A DNA stretch of 64,000 nucleotides from Bradyrhizobium liaoningense. GTDB taxonomy: Bacteria; Pseudomonadota; Alphaproteobacteria; Rhizobiales; Xanthobacteraceae. Both the position numbers and the translations under genes were made by a program. The notes beneath the pieces are model-generated. The model worked only from the letters and a program-made list of their open reading frames with translations. It ran no database searches and was not told the origin of the DNA. Location of the stretch: contig NZ_JAFCJS010000005.1 of the NCBI RefSeq assembly GCF_018130825.1, positions 372,001-436,000 of the forward strand. Reading direction: 5' to 3'. Every line of letters starts with the position of its first letter. Within the stretch, counting starts at the first letter, position 1. This document shows, piece by piece, positions 37,610-45,207 of the stretch.

Positions 37610-38164
37610 TTAGGCGCGGGCAGCGGCGCGCCGGCGGCTCGTGACGATGAGCCTGAGAACCACGTACTGCACGGCGAAGGCCAGGATCTTGGCGCCGCCT
37701 GCGACCACCGTGATGTAGAACGCCCACAGCTTCAGATCGCCGGTGGCGGCGACCGCGATCATGCCGGCGCCGATCACGAACATCAGCGCGGCCCAGGCAT
37801 AGCCCGCAGCGGTCACATATTCCGGGACGGTCTCGGTGACGATCGGCGGCATGTAGCGCAGCATCCAGCCGCGCTTGAGCATGATGGCACCGATTGCGAA
37901 ATGCGCGATCGAGGGTTTTGCCAGCATGAAGCGGGGATCGTTGGTCAGCAGCGTGACCGTGCCCAGCACGATGACGAGCGCGAGGCTCGCATAGGTCATG
38001 TAGTTGAGCTGCTGTCCCTTGACCCGGGCATAGATCACCTGCGCGATCGCGCCTGCAATCGCCACCGACGTTGCCAGCACGACGTTGTCGGTGATGAGGT
38101 AGACGGCCAGGAAGACGATGGCGGAGAGGAAATCGGAGGCGAGGCGGGCGAATACGTCCTTCAT
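37610..38164 (-). CDS. YciB-like septation/inner-membrane protein
   Basis: A 184-residue membrane protein with five or six helices resembling YciB (intracellular septation protein A): DFLSAIVFLAVYLITDN, IYARVKGQQLNYMTYASL, NDPRFMLAKPSIAHFAIGA and a helix with AWAALMFVIGAG. YciB interacts with elongation and division proteins in E. coli. 12 nt after the 191-residue membrane gene, so the two are one operon. It would come under the TetR-type operator upstream of that gene. Similarity is moderate. Confidence 0.65.
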   Translation of the reverse strand: MKDVFARLASDFLSAIVFLAVYLITDNVVLATSVAIAGAIAQVIYARVKGQQLNYMTYASLALVIVLGTVTLLTNDPRFMLAKPSIAHFAIGAIMLKRGWMLRYMPPIVTETVPEYVTAAGYAWAALMFVIGAGMIAVAATGDLKLWAFYITVVAGGAKILAFAVQYVVLRLIVTSRRRAAARA

Positions 38165-38176
38165 CGTCGATCCTGT

Positions 38177-38752
38177 TCAGCGGGCGCCGGGAAGAGCGCG
38201 GGCGGGCGTACCGTACTTGATCTGGCGATACTCGGGATACCATTTTGTGAAGTAGATCGCGCAGTTGCGGGCGGCGAAGGCGACCGCCAGGCTCGACCAG
38301 AGCGGCAGGCCGGGGATGTAGAGCAGCACGAGATTGGCTGCCGCCATCAACAGCGCGGCGACGGTCCATGCGGCGGTGATGACGTAATTGGCAGTGAGAA
38401 AGCCGGGCATCGCCGCGGTCTCGGCCGGGACGGATTCGACCGCATATTGCAGCGTGAAGGGGCGGCGCAGCAGCATCGAGCCGAGCGAGATGACGAAGAT
38501 GCCGATGTCGACCGACAGCTTGACGCCGAGCGGGCCGAGGGCGGGGTCGATCAGCGCAAGGTAAAGGCCGATTGCGGCGAACACGATCGCGGAGCCCGCG
38601 GCCAGGACCTTCACCGAGCGACCGCGCGCGACATCGATCGCGACGGTGGCGAGGCAGATCGCCGATGCCGCAAACACGCTGATCATGGCCGACGTCACCA
38701 GCATCAGGAAGGTGTAGGCGCCATAGGGCGCGAGGATCAGGAAAATCGCCAT
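38177..38752 (-). CDS. Polytopic membrane protein, unknown function
   Basis: A 191-residue protein with about six hydrophobic helices and a soluble, basic C-terminus (FTKWYPEYRQIKYGTPARAL). No family recognised. It begins 20 nt from an operator-like palindrome (38773-38791) and a sigma-70 promoter identical in layout to that of the carotenoid oxygenase gene. So it is probably controlled by the TetR regulator at 40650. YciB-like gene follows. Confidence 0.7.
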   Translation of the reverse strand: MAIFLILAPYGAYTFLMLVTSAMISVFAASAICLATVAIDVARGRSVKVLAAGSAIVFAAIGLYLALIDPALGPLGVKLSVDIGIFVISLGSMLLRRPFTLQYAVESVPAETAAMPGFLTANYVITAAWTVAALLMAAANLVLLYIPGLPLWSSLAVAFAARNCAIYFTKWYPEYRQIKYGTPARALPGAR

Positions 38753-38772
38753 GGGCCGCCTCGGTCGGACCG

Positions 38773-38791
38773 ATCTTTACAATGGAAAGAT
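38773..38791. promoter_or_regulatory. TetR-type operator before the membrane-protein operon
   Basis: ATCTTTACAATGGAAAGAT, an imperfect 19-bp palindrome. It matches the operator at 40559-40577 at 15 of 19 positions and sits just downstream of the -10 element of the minus-strand promoter. Confidence 0.6.
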
Positions 38792-38819
38792 TCCTACTTC
38801 CGGACCGGGCCCGGGTCAA
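38791..38819 (-). promoter_or_regulatory. Sigma-70 promoter of the membrane-protein operon
   Basis: On the minus strand TTGACC (38819-38814), a 17-nt spacer and TAGGAA (38796-38791), followed at once by the operator palindrome. Confidence 0.6.
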
Positions 38820-38822
38820 GCA

Positions 38823-38840
38823 AAATCTTTACAGTGTCAA
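38823..38840. promoter_or_regulatory. Upstream operator copy of the membrane-protein operon
   Basis: On the plus strand AAATCTTTACAGTGTCAA; 17 of 18 bases equal the site at 40610-40627. It lies upstream of the -35 element, about 52 bp from the first operator, the same spacing as at the carotenoid oxygenase promoter. Confidence 0.55.
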
Positions 38841-39083
38841 AATAACGTAGGCGACCTCTAAAAAGTGAAGGGCTGCAACGGCTTGGTCGGAGGCCTCCGC
38901 GGCCAATTCCGCCCATGGAAGGAGCGGGAGCGCGGCAGCGACCGACAGAACGAGGCAGAGCAAGATGCCGCCGTTGAAGATGGTATGGCGGCTCCGCCGC
39001 AACCGGATCATCTGGAATGCGAGCGCAGCACCGGTCAGGGCGAGGAGGGCAGCGCAATCCGCGGTGATTGAGGGCATGTGCAT
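38829..39083 (-). CDS. Small membrane protein
   Basis: An 84-residue protein with two or three hydrophobic helices (ADCAALLALTGAALAF; GGILLCLVLSVAAALPLLPW; a C-terminal AALHFLEVAYVIL). The stop codon falls inside the upstream operator copy. The ATG at 39083 is chosen; 39104 is also open. It is on the same strand between the carotenoid oxygenase gene and the membrane operon. No family recognised. Confidence 0.5.
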   Translation of the reverse strand: MHMPSITADCAALLALTGAALAFQMIRLRRSRHTIFNGGILLCLVLSVAAALPLLPWAELAAEASDQAVAALHFLEVAYVILTL

Positions 39084-39098
39084 GGAAAACTCCCCTCT

Positions 39099-39142
39099 CG
39101 CCATTCCAGGGCTCGCGCCAAGTGGTGCGCCCCGGAATGACG
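39099..39142. repeat. Short palindromic repeat (cattccggggcgc type)
   Basis: CGCCATTCCAGGGCTCGCGC at the left and GTGCGCCCCGGAATGACG at the right, an imperfect inverted repeat of the same family as 24110-24185. It separates the carotenoid oxygenase gene from the small membrane gene. Confidence 0.6.
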
Positions 39143-39146
39143 AGAG

Positions 39147-40544
39147 CTACGCCGCGCCCACCCAATTGCCGTGAAAGCCGTCCGGCACGCGGTGGCCGAG
39201 CTGCACCAATGCGGCGGGGCCGGCTTCGATGTCGGTGGCATTGAACACGGCGAGGTCGCTGCGGTTTTCCCGCGCGCGCCAGACCACCGCGAGCAGCCAG
39301 CCGTCACCTTCGACAGCGTCCTTCGACCGTTCGACGAAGACAGGCTCGGAGATGGTGTCGCCGGCCGGCAGCAGATAATGGCCGAGCCGCCTGCCGTTGC
39401 CGTCGACATGGACGATACCGGACAGCGCGCCGAACATCGGCAGTTTTGGATTGGCGCAGGCGTACCAGCCGTGACGGCTCTTCAGCCCGGCGCGGCGATC
39501 GTCGATGCGCGGGAATTCGCCGGTGAGATCGTCCAGGTATGTCTGCTGGAAGCGGTCGGTATTCCCGGAGAGATCGAACGTCCAGCGGCAATGGCGGGCG
39601 CGCGATTTCTCCGGATCTGTCGGCCGGCCGTCGGGGTGCGGAAACAGCGGCGCCTCCTCGAACTGCATGACGTCGGCAACGATGCGGTTCCCGTCCTCCC
39701 ACGCATTCATGATGTGGAAGACGTAGCAGGCTTCACCGCGAAACCAGACGATGTCCTTCGCCGTGCCGCTGCGCTTCATCACGCCAACATAGGCGCCCTT
39801 GTCCGGCTCCCAGGCATAGGGCGGCCGTCCGCTCATCGCGCGCTCCATGCTGCCGGTGATGGGCAGGATCGGAAACAGCACGTGGCTCGCGGTGACGATG
39901 AAGTCGTGCACCATGCTGGCATAGGGCGCCTCGAAACGTTCGAAGCGCGTCGCCTTGCCGGTGGCGTCGATCGATCCGTAGGAGAGGGCAGGCGTCAGCG
40001 GACCCGCGGCGTTGTAGCCGAAGAACATCAGCTCGCCCGTGACGGGATCGACCTTCGGGTGCGCCGTGAAGCTGCCGGCGACGCGGCCCTGATAGTTGTG
40101 ATAGCCGCGCGTTGCCAGCGTGCCCGGCTCGATCTCGGTCGGCAGATGCGCTTCTTCCAGCGCCAGCAGCTTGCCGGCATGAAAGATGATGTTGGTGTTG
40201 GCGACGCCGCCATCGGTGAGGTTTGCAGGCGCATCCGGCAGCTTGCGGCCGAAGCCGCCGAACAGCGCGCGGCCGGCGTCGTGCTCGGCCAGCCATTTCG
40301 GCGTGCGGACCCAGCGGTTGCGATAGCTGGCGCGGCCGTTTTCGAGATGAAAGGCGTGCAGCATGCCGTCGCCGACGAACCAGTGCGCGCCGGGAGAATC
40401 GAACTGCGGATTGGGACCGTTGCGATAGAGCGTGCCGTTCAGCTCGCGCGGCAATTCGCCGATGATCTTGAGGAAGGGGGCGTCGGCCTCGAACGGGATC
40501 GGCGCGATATTGTTGCGGCGCTCGGCGACGGCGTCGTGCTGCAC
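39147..40544 (-). CDS. Carotenoid cleavage oxygenase family protein
   Basis: A 465-residue RPE65/carotenoid-oxygenase family member. The four iron-binding histidines are at H162 (FTAHPKVDP), H213 (MVHDFIVT), H277 (CYVFHIMNAWEDG) and H458 (DGFHGNWV). Second-shell acidic residues and the LNGTLYRNGPNPQF N-terminal signature are present. Such enzymes cleave a conjugated double bond in carotenoids, stilbenes or lignin-derived dimers; the substrate cannot be told. Soluble, no signal. Divergent from a TetR gene with operators at 40559-40577 and 40610-40627. Confidence 0.92.
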   Translation of the reverse strand: MQHDAVAERRNNIAPIPFEADAPFLKIIGELPRELNGTLYRNGPNPQFDSPGAHWFVGDGMLHAFHLENGRASYRNRWVRTPKWLAEHDAGRALFGGFGRKLPDAPANLTDGGVANTNIIFHAGKLLALEEAHLPTEIEPGTLATRGYHNYQGRVAGSFTAHPKVDPVTGELMFFGYNAAGPLTPALSYGSIDATGKATRFERFEAPYASMVHDFIVTASHVLFPILPITGSMERAMSGRPPYAWEPDKGAYVGVMKRSGTAKDIVWFRGEACYVFHIMNAWEDGNRIVADVMQFEEAPLFPHPDGRPTDPEKSRARHCRWTFDLSGNTDRFQQTYLDDLTGEFPRIDDRRAGLKSRHGWYACANPKLPMFGALSGIVHVDGNGRRLGHYLLPAGDTISEPVFVERSKDAVEGDGWLLAVVWRARENRSDLAVFNATDIEAGPAALVQLGHRVPDGFHGNWVGAA

Positions 40545-40558
40545 GGCTATCCTCCCAT

Positions 40559-40577
40559 ATCTTTACATCGTAAAGAT
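40559..40577. promoter_or_regulatory. TetR-type operator before the carotenoid oxygenase gene
   Basis: ATCTTTACATCGTAAAGAT: 8-bp arms ATCTTTAC/GTAAAGAT around a 3-nt centre, a perfect-arm palindrome. It lies 15 nt before the start codon and just downstream of the -10 element, where binding would block transcription. Confidence 0.7.
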
Positions 40578-40606
40578 CGAATAGGCCCGATCTCGGCTTT
40601 CGTCAA
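40578..40606 (-). promoter_or_regulatory. Sigma-70 promoter of the carotenoid oxygenase gene
   Basis: On the minus strand TTGACG (40606-40601), a 17-nt spacer and TATTCG (40583-40578), abutting the operator. Confidence 0.6.
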
Positions 40607-40609
40607 GTG

Positions 40610-40627
40610 AAATCTTTACACTGTCAA
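40610..40627. promoter_or_regulatory. Upstream operator copy overlapping the tetR promoter
   Basis: AAATCTTTACACTGTCAA. It contains the -35 (TTTACA, 40615-40620) of a plus-strand promoter whose -10 is TATAGC at 40638-40643 with a 17-nt spacer. Binding here would give autoregulation of the TetR gene. Confidence 0.6.
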
Positions 40628-40649
40628 TATTGCGTCATATAGCTTGCAA

Positions 40650-41378
40650 ATGGCCAAGACCGACACCAAGGGCGAAACGGCGCGAAGCTCGCGTGCCCCC
40701 AGAAAAACGACGTCGACCGCTGCATCGCGTCCGGCACGCCGCGCGATGAGCGCGAAGACCGAGACGCCGTATCATCACGGTGCCCTGCGCGAAGCGCTGC
40801 TTCAGGCCGCCGAACGCGTGCTCGAGCGCGACGGGCTGGCCGGCCTGACATTGCGCGCGGTGGCGCGCGAGGCGGGCGTCTCGCATGCGGCGCCGACGCA
40901 TCATTTCGGTGATCTCACCGGACTTCTCAGTGAGCTTGCCGCCGTCGGTTTTCGCCAGTTCAACGCCGCGATGGCGTCGGCTTGCGACAGCGCGACCACG
41001 CCGTTCGAACGTGCACTGGCGCGGCCGAAGGCCTATGTCGCCTATGCGCAGGCCCATCCCGGCATGTACGGCATCATGTTCCGCACCGAGCGGCTGGATT
41101 ATTCCAGACCGTCGCTCCACGAGGCGGCCGAGGCCTCTTTCGCCGGACTTGCCAACGCTGTCGGCATGATGCGGCAGGAGCAGATCAGCGGCGATGCGCT
41201 GACGCTGAGCCAGGGCGCCGCGATCGCGCGGGCCTGGTCGATGGTGCACGGCTTCACCACGCTGCTGCTCGACGGCCGGCTGAAGGATATTTTGGAGCGG
41301 CTGCCCGAGGGGACGACGGCCGAACGCCTGCTCGAGTCGATGCTGACCGCGCCCATCACCACGAAACCTCCCGTGTAG
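40650..41378 (+). CDS. TetR/AcrR-family regulator of the carotenoid oxygenase locus
   Basis: A 242-residue TetR. A basic, Ser/Thr-rich extension (1-33) precedes the HTH domain: HHGALREALLQAAERVLERDG, LTLRAVAREAGVSHAAPTHHFGD, at about 40-85. The C-terminal ligand domain has the TetR-C pattern around HPGMYGIMFR. The ATG at 40650 is only about 7 nt after the -10 (40638-40643), so the message may be leaderless; a second ATG at 40746 begins MSAKTE, just before the HTH. Divergent from the oxygenase gene and probably represses it, itself, and the operon at 38177. Confidence 0.85.
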   Translation: MAKTDTKGETARSSRAPRKTTSTAASRPARRAMSAKTETPYHHGALREALLQAAERVLERDGLAGLTLRAVAREAGVSHAAPTHHFGDLTGLLSELAAVGFRQFNAAMASACDSATTPFERALARPKAYVAYAQAHPGMYGIMFRTERLDYSRPSLHEAAEASFAGLANAVGMMRQEQISGDALTLSQGAAIARAWSMVHGFTTLLLDGRLKDILERLPEGTTAERLLESMLTAPITTKPPV

Positions 41379-41393
41379 CGGCTGTTCGGCGCT

Positions 41394-41999
41394 TTAGCGC
41401 ATGGTCGCGAGTTCGACGGCGCGGCCACGCGTGCCGACGATCTTCACCTCGTCCTTGCCGCAGGTGAAGCTGCGCGCGTCATCGTCCGCGGCCTTGCGCG
41501 CGAGCTCGTTGGCGTTCGGGTTGGCGATCGCATCGACATAGGCGACGTGGCAGACCGGGCCCGGCGGTAGCCGGGTCACGACCAGCATGTCCCTGGTGTT
41601 CGGCCGTCCCTGCTTGTCGGGATCGGCGTTGTCAGCGATGTACCAGCGCTGGATGATCGCGAACGGCTTTGTGCCCGCCGCGCGCCATTCGACGGTCGTC
41701 TCCGATGAATTGAACGGGGCGAACCAGACCTTTGCCGCGGGTTCCTCGGCCGCGACCTTGCGATTGCGCCCGACCGAGACGATCTCGCGCAGATCGTCCT
41801 CGGCGATCAGCACCATGAGGCCGTCCTTGCCTGGACAAATGCGCGTCGTGCTGCCGTCGAGCTCGCTGGGCTTGCCGACCTGCCGGCAGTTCTTGGGCGC
41901 GGTGGAGGTGTAGCTGCTGCCCATGGATTGGGCGTTGGCGCCGTTCAGGGCGATGCAGCTCATCAGAACGGCCAGGCTTGTGCGGGCATGGTTCATCAT
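41394..41999 (-). CDS. Exported hypothetical protein
   Basis: A 201-residue secreted protein with signal peptide (cleavage near GANAQ, residue 24). Four cysteines: about 38, 55, 150 and 180. Central segment has RWYIADNADPDKQGRPNTRDMLVVTRLPPG and ends with CHVAYVDAIANPNANELARKAADD. The CHVAYVDA...A-x-x-FTCG pattern is shared with invasion-associated locus B-like proteins as I recall, but I am not sure. Convergent with tetR, 15 nt apart. Confidence 0.6.
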   Translation of the reverse strand: MMNHARTSLAVLMSCIALNGANAQSMGSSYTSTAPKNCRQVGKPSELDGSTTRICPGKDGLMVLIAEDDLREIVSVGRNRKVAAEEPAAKVWFAPFNSSETTVEWRAAGTKPFAIIQRWYIADNADPDKQGRPNTRDMLVVTRLPPGPVCHVAYVDAIANPNANELARKAADDDARSFTCGKDEVKIVGTRGRAVELATMR

Positions 42000-42157
42000 G
42001 ACGCCTTGAAGTCGCGGGAACTCCCTTCATCAGACGTCTTCATTGTGGGCAAGGTTCAAACAAGGGCGGGATAGGCCTGACAGCGGCGCGGAATCGTTCT
42101 AGAAGGGCGGCTTCCGCCCGCGCTTAGCGCGCCTCGTTCGCGTCATCTCATTCGATC

Positions 42158-42721
42158 ATGCCCATCACCGCTTCCAGCAAAGCTTATCGCGTCGGCCGTT
42201 CCAAGACCGGCCTTGGCCTCTTCGCCACCATGCCGATCAAGAAGGGTACAAGGATCATCCGCTATTTCGGGCCGATCCTGGACTCGCGCATCCCGGCGCA
42301 TGACGAGATCGAGAACAAATATCTGTTCGAGCTCAACGGCCGCTGGACCATCGACGGCTCGGTGCGCAAGAATCTGGCGCGCTACATCAACCATTCCTGC
42401 CGGCCCAACGCGGAGTCCGACGTCCGTCCGCGCGAGCGCAAGGTGTTCATCCGCGCCATCAGGAACATCGAGCCGGGCGACGAGATCAACTACGATTACG
42501 GCACCGACTATTTCAAAGCCTATCTGAAGCCGATCGGCTGCAAGTGCGCCTCCTGCGAGAAGAAGCGCAAGAAGCTGCGTGCCGAGGCCCGGGCCGAACG
42601 CGCCAAGGTGAAGACGCGTACCGAACGCAAGGCGGCCAAGAAGGCAGGCCCCAAGGCCGCCAAAAAGAAGAAGCTCAACGGCCACGCGTTCGGCAAGGCC
42701 AACGGCCGCGCGCAGGCGTAG
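42158..42721 (+). CDS. SET-domain protein with a lysine-rich tail
   Basis: A 187-residue protein. The SET domain covers about 8-118: RVGRSKTGLGLFATMPIKKG, the NHSC motif at 78-81 (ARYINHSCRPNAE) and NYDYG at 111-115. A post-SET-like cysteine cluster CKCASC follows at 128-133. After residue 134 there is a 50-residue Lys/Ala/Arg-rich tail like histone H1 or bacterial Hc-type proteins. SET proteins are S-adenosylmethionine-dependent lysine methyltransferases. The substrate may be a chromosomal or ribosomal protein; the tail may bind nucleic acid (inference). Monocistronic. Confidence 0.88.
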   Translation: MPITASSKAYRVGRSKTGLGLFATMPIKKGTRIIRYFGPILDSRIPAHDEIENKYLFELNGRWTIDGSVRKNLARYINHSCRPNAESDVRPRERKVFIRAIRNIEPGDEINYDYGTDYFKAYLKPIGCKCASCEKKRKKLRAEARAERAKVKTRTERKAAKKAGPKAAKKKKLNGHAFGKANGRAQA

Positions 42722-42732
42722 CGACACTGTCT

Positions 42733-42863
42733 GCCCCGCCTAGCGCGTAATTGCGCACGGGGGCGGGGCATCCGGTACGCCGCGGCTTCTCCGTATTCCT
42801 CAGCGTCTCTGGAATACTGGGTCGCCCGGTCCAGTGCGCAATTGCGCACAAGGCCGGGCGACG
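42733..42863. repeat. Composite palindromic repeat (gcgcaattgcgcac type)
   Basis: Contains CGCGTAATTGCGCACGGGG and AGTGCGCAATTGCGCACAAG with GCCCGG/CCGGGC arms (GTCGCCCGGTCCAG ... GGCCGGGCGACGA) and TATTCC...GGAATA in the middle. Typical Bradyrhizobium intergenic repeat. It lies between the SET gene and a convergent membrane protein gene. Confidence 0.65.
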
Positions 42864-42881
42864 ACAGCTGCGGATGCGGCC

Positions 42882-43280
42882 TCACGCCGTCACCGCACCC
42901 GCACTCTTCCGCAACCCCAGAAATTGCAGCTCGGCAAACACGCCGGTCGCGATCGCCTGCGCGACGACCATCAGCTCGCCGGCGAGGTTCGGCGACACCG
43001 CGCCCGAGAGCAGCAGCGCGATGCTGCCGACGGTCCAGGCCGCGTTGCCGATCACGACCAGCAGGACGAGCGGTTTCGCTACCGTAGCCCGCGAGGCGAG
43101 CCAGCCGACCAGGGCGGTGTAGGCGATCAGGAACAGGCCGGTCTCGCGCAGCAGCGCTTCGGGCAGGTTGAACAGCGCTGCGAACGCGCTCGCGCCGAAG
43201 GTGAAGCCGAGAGCGGCGATGCCGCTGAAGATGGCATCGGCGAGCAGGGCACGGCGCAGGAAGGTGGATGCGTCGATCAT
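42882..43280 (-). CDS. Small membrane protein, four helices
   Basis: A 132-residue protein with four hydrophobic helices (LLADAIFSGIAALGFTFGA; LFLIAYTALVGWLA; LVLLVVIGNAAWTVGSIALLL; a fourth around ELMVVAQAIATGVFAELQFLG). It resembles the small four-helix DoxX/SPW-like proteins but lacks a decisive motif. The ATG at 43280 starts the first segment; the longer frame is ignored. It follows the 78-residue gene by 31 nt and may share its promoter, divergent from the XRE regulator. Confidence 0.6.
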   Translation of the reverse strand: MIDASTFLRRALLADAIFSGIAALGFTFGASAFAALFNLPEALLRETGLFLIAYTALVGWLASRATVAKPLVLLVVIGNAAWTVGSIALLLSGAVSPNLAGELMVVAQAIATGVFAELQFLGLRKSAGAVTA

Positions 43281-43311
43281 CGTAGGTCTCCTTGCTTGGG
43301 CTGGGTGGAAT

Positions 43312-43548
43312 TCAATGCAGTCCGCGCCACCAGGCGCGGAGCAGGCGGGTGAGACGGAACGGGCAGAGGTTCTTGCCGACGCCGTGCTCGAAGGCGATGA
43401 CCTGCGCGAGGACATAGTCGCCGGTCGAATGCACCAGCGGCTCGGGCATGTTGAGGCCGCGTGCCAGCATCCGGGTTGCGAACGCCATGGCCCAGGGCAA
43501 GACGTGGTCTGCGACGGTCCGGTAGAGCAGCAGCGCGATCATGGTCAT
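43312..43548 (-). CDS. Small hypothetical protein divergent from the XRE regulator
   Basis: A 78-residue protein with start at 43548 (AGGAGATG ribosome site). An N-terminal amphipathic helix (IALLLYRTVADHVLPWAM), middle PEPLVHSTGDYVLAQVIAFEHGVGKN and a basic end RLTRLLRAWWRGLH. No family recognised. Divergent from the XRE gene at 43644, so it is a candidate target together with the next membrane gene. Confidence 0.55.
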   Translation of the reverse strand: MTMIALLLYRTVADHVLPWAMAFATRMLARGLNMPEPLVHSTGDYVLAQVIAFEHGVGKNLCPFRLTRLLRAWWRGLH

Positions 43549-43643
43549 CTCCTGTTGCGACCGAAGATGCGCGCGCCGGCGCCCCATTTCGATTACCTCG
43601 CGGGTAATGGAAGGGCCGAAATCCGCATGCTAGGTTTCTGGTC

Positions 43644-44468
43644 ATGAACGCACATGCATCCACGGCACAGGCCGAACGCAGCCAGCCGGTCCATATCGGC
43701 GACCATTTGCGCGAATGGCGGCAGCGCCGCCGCATGAGCCAGCTCGATCTCGCGGGCGAGGCGGAGATCTCGGCGCGGCATCTGAGCTTCGTCGAGACCG
43801 GCCGCGCCGCGCCCTCGCGCGACATGGTGCTCCGGCTCGCCGAGCGTCTCGACGTGCCCTTGCGCGAACGCAACGTGCTGCTGGTCGCGGCCGGTTTCGC
43901 ACCGGCCTTTCCGCAGCGCCCGCTGGAGGATCCCGCCTTGAAATCAGCCCGCCAGGCGATCGACCTCGTGCTGAGGGCGCATGAGCCCAATCCGGCGCTC
44001 GCGGTGGACAGGCACTGGAACCTGGTCTCGGCCAACCGCATGGTGGCGCCGTTGCTCGACGGCATCCCGCAGCGGCTGCTCGGCCAGCCCTTCAACGTGC
44101 TCAGGCTCGCGTTCCATCCGGAGGCGCTGGCGCCGCGCACGGTCAATCTCGCGGAATGGTGCGGGCATCTCTTGGAGCGGCTGCACCGCCAATGCGAGGC
44201 GACGGCCGATCCGGAGCTGATCAAGCTCTACAACGATCTCAAGAGCTATCCCATCCCGGCGCGTTCGGCGCCGCTGTCGAGCGACAATGTCGCGATCCCC
44301 TTCAAGCTGCGCCACAATGGCGGGGAGATACTAAGTTTCTTCTCCACCACCATGGTGTTCGGCACGCCCGTCGACATCACGCTGTCGGAGCTCGCATTGG
44401 AGACGTTCTTCCCGGCGGACGAGCGCACCGCCGAGCGCTTGAAGCAGATCGCGGCAGCTATGACGTAG
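43644..44468 (+). CDS. XRE-family regulator with an MmyB-like domain
   Basis: A 274-residue regulator. The HTH is at about 18-75: IGDHLREWRQRRRMSQLDLAGEAEISARHLSFVETGRAAPSRDMVLRLA in parts (RRRMSQLDLA; ISARHLSFVETGRA). The C-terminal MmyB-like PAS-type domain follows from about 105 (NPALAVDRHWNLVSANRM; LRLAFHPEALAPRTVNL). Members of this group often control a divergent oxidoreductase or transporter. Here the divergent genes are two small proteins of unknown function. The ligand is unknown, possibly a fatty-acid type molecule as in related structures. Confidence 0.88.
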   Translation: MNAHASTAQAERSQPVHIGDHLREWRQRRRMSQLDLAGEAEISARHLSFVETGRAAPSRDMVLRLAERLDVPLRERNVLLVAAGFAPAFPQRPLEDPALKSARQAIDLVLRAHEPNPALAVDRHWNLVSANRMVAPLLDGIPQRLLGQPFNVLRLAFHPEALAPRTVNLAEWCGHLLERLHRQCEATADPELIKLYNDLKSYPIPARSAPLSSDNVAIPFKLRHNGGEILSFFSTTMVFGTPVDITLSELALETFFPADERTAERLKQIAAAMT

Positions 44469-44535
44469 CGCCCTTGCCTCGGGGCGGGTTCGGCTTATCT
44501 TTGGGCCAACCTTTACCGCCAAGGAGGCGCCTGAC

Positions 44536-45201
44536 ATGAGCACGCTCAAACCGCTCCAGATCGACGTCGTCTCCGACGTGGTGTGCCCCTGGTGCTACAT
44601 CGGCAAGCATCGGATCGAGAGCGCGCTGGCGCTGGTGCCCGACGTTCCGGTGAAACTGAATTTCCGCCCCTTCTTCCTCAATCCCTGGGTGCCGCGCGAG
44701 GGCATCAGCCGCGAGGCCTATCTCACCCAGAAGTTCGGTTCGGTCGAGGCCTATAAGGGCATTGCGGGACGCGTCGTCGCGGCCGCAAGCGAGGAGGGTC
44801 TCGTCTACAAGCCCGAGCTGGTCGCGCGCCAGCCCAACACGACCGACTGCCATCGCCTCATCCTGTGGGCGGAAGCGATCGGCAAGGCGCCCGAGATGAA
44901 GCAGCGCCTGATGGAGCTCTATTTCCGTGACGGCGGCGATCTCACCGATGTGAACGTGCTGGTGCAGGCGGCCGCCGATGTCGGCCTCGATGCCGACGAC
45001 GTGCGCAAGCGCCTTGCCACCGACGAGGACGTCGCGCGCGTTTCGGCCGACGCGCAGGAGGCGGCCGAGAAGGGCATCTCCGGCGTGCCGACCTACGTCT
45101 TTGCGCAGAAATACGCCGTCTCCGGCGCGCAGGATCCGAACCTGCTCGCCCGCGCCATCCGCCAGGTCTCGGAAGAGATCAACGCGCAGGCGGCGGAGTA
45201 G
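44536..45201 (+). CDS. DsbA-family oxidoreductase, FrnE/2-hydroxychromene isomerase-like
   Basis: A 221-residue cytosolic thioredoxin-fold protein without signal peptide. The active-site motif is CPWC at Cys17-Cys20 (SDVVCPWCYIGKHR). Family motifs of the FrnE/polyketide-DsbA group follow: FRPFFLNPWVP, TTDCHRLILWAEAIGK, LMELYFRDGGDLTD and GISGVPTYVFAQKYAVSGAQ. Related proteins act as disulfide isomerases or oxidoreductases in stress tolerance. GGAGG ribosome site. It lies 67 nt after the XRE gene. Confidence 0.88.
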   Translation: MSTLKPLQIDVVSDVVCPWCYIGKHRIESALALVPDVPVKLNFRPFFLNPWVPREGISREAYLTQKFGSVEAYKGIAGRVVAAASEEGLVYKPELVARQPNTTDCHRLILWAEAIGKAPEMKQRLMELYFRDGGDLTDVNVLVQAAADVGLDADDVRKRLATDEDVARVSADAQEAAEKGISGVPTYVFAQKYAVSGAQDPNLLARAIRQVSEEINAQAAE

Positions 45202-45207
45202 CTTCGC

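Noticed and set aside
37088..38845. A 585-codon plus-strand frame across the 98-residue, YciB-like and membrane genes
   Set aside because: Antisense to three small genes with clear helices or strands; low-complexity Arg/Asp/Gly/His product.
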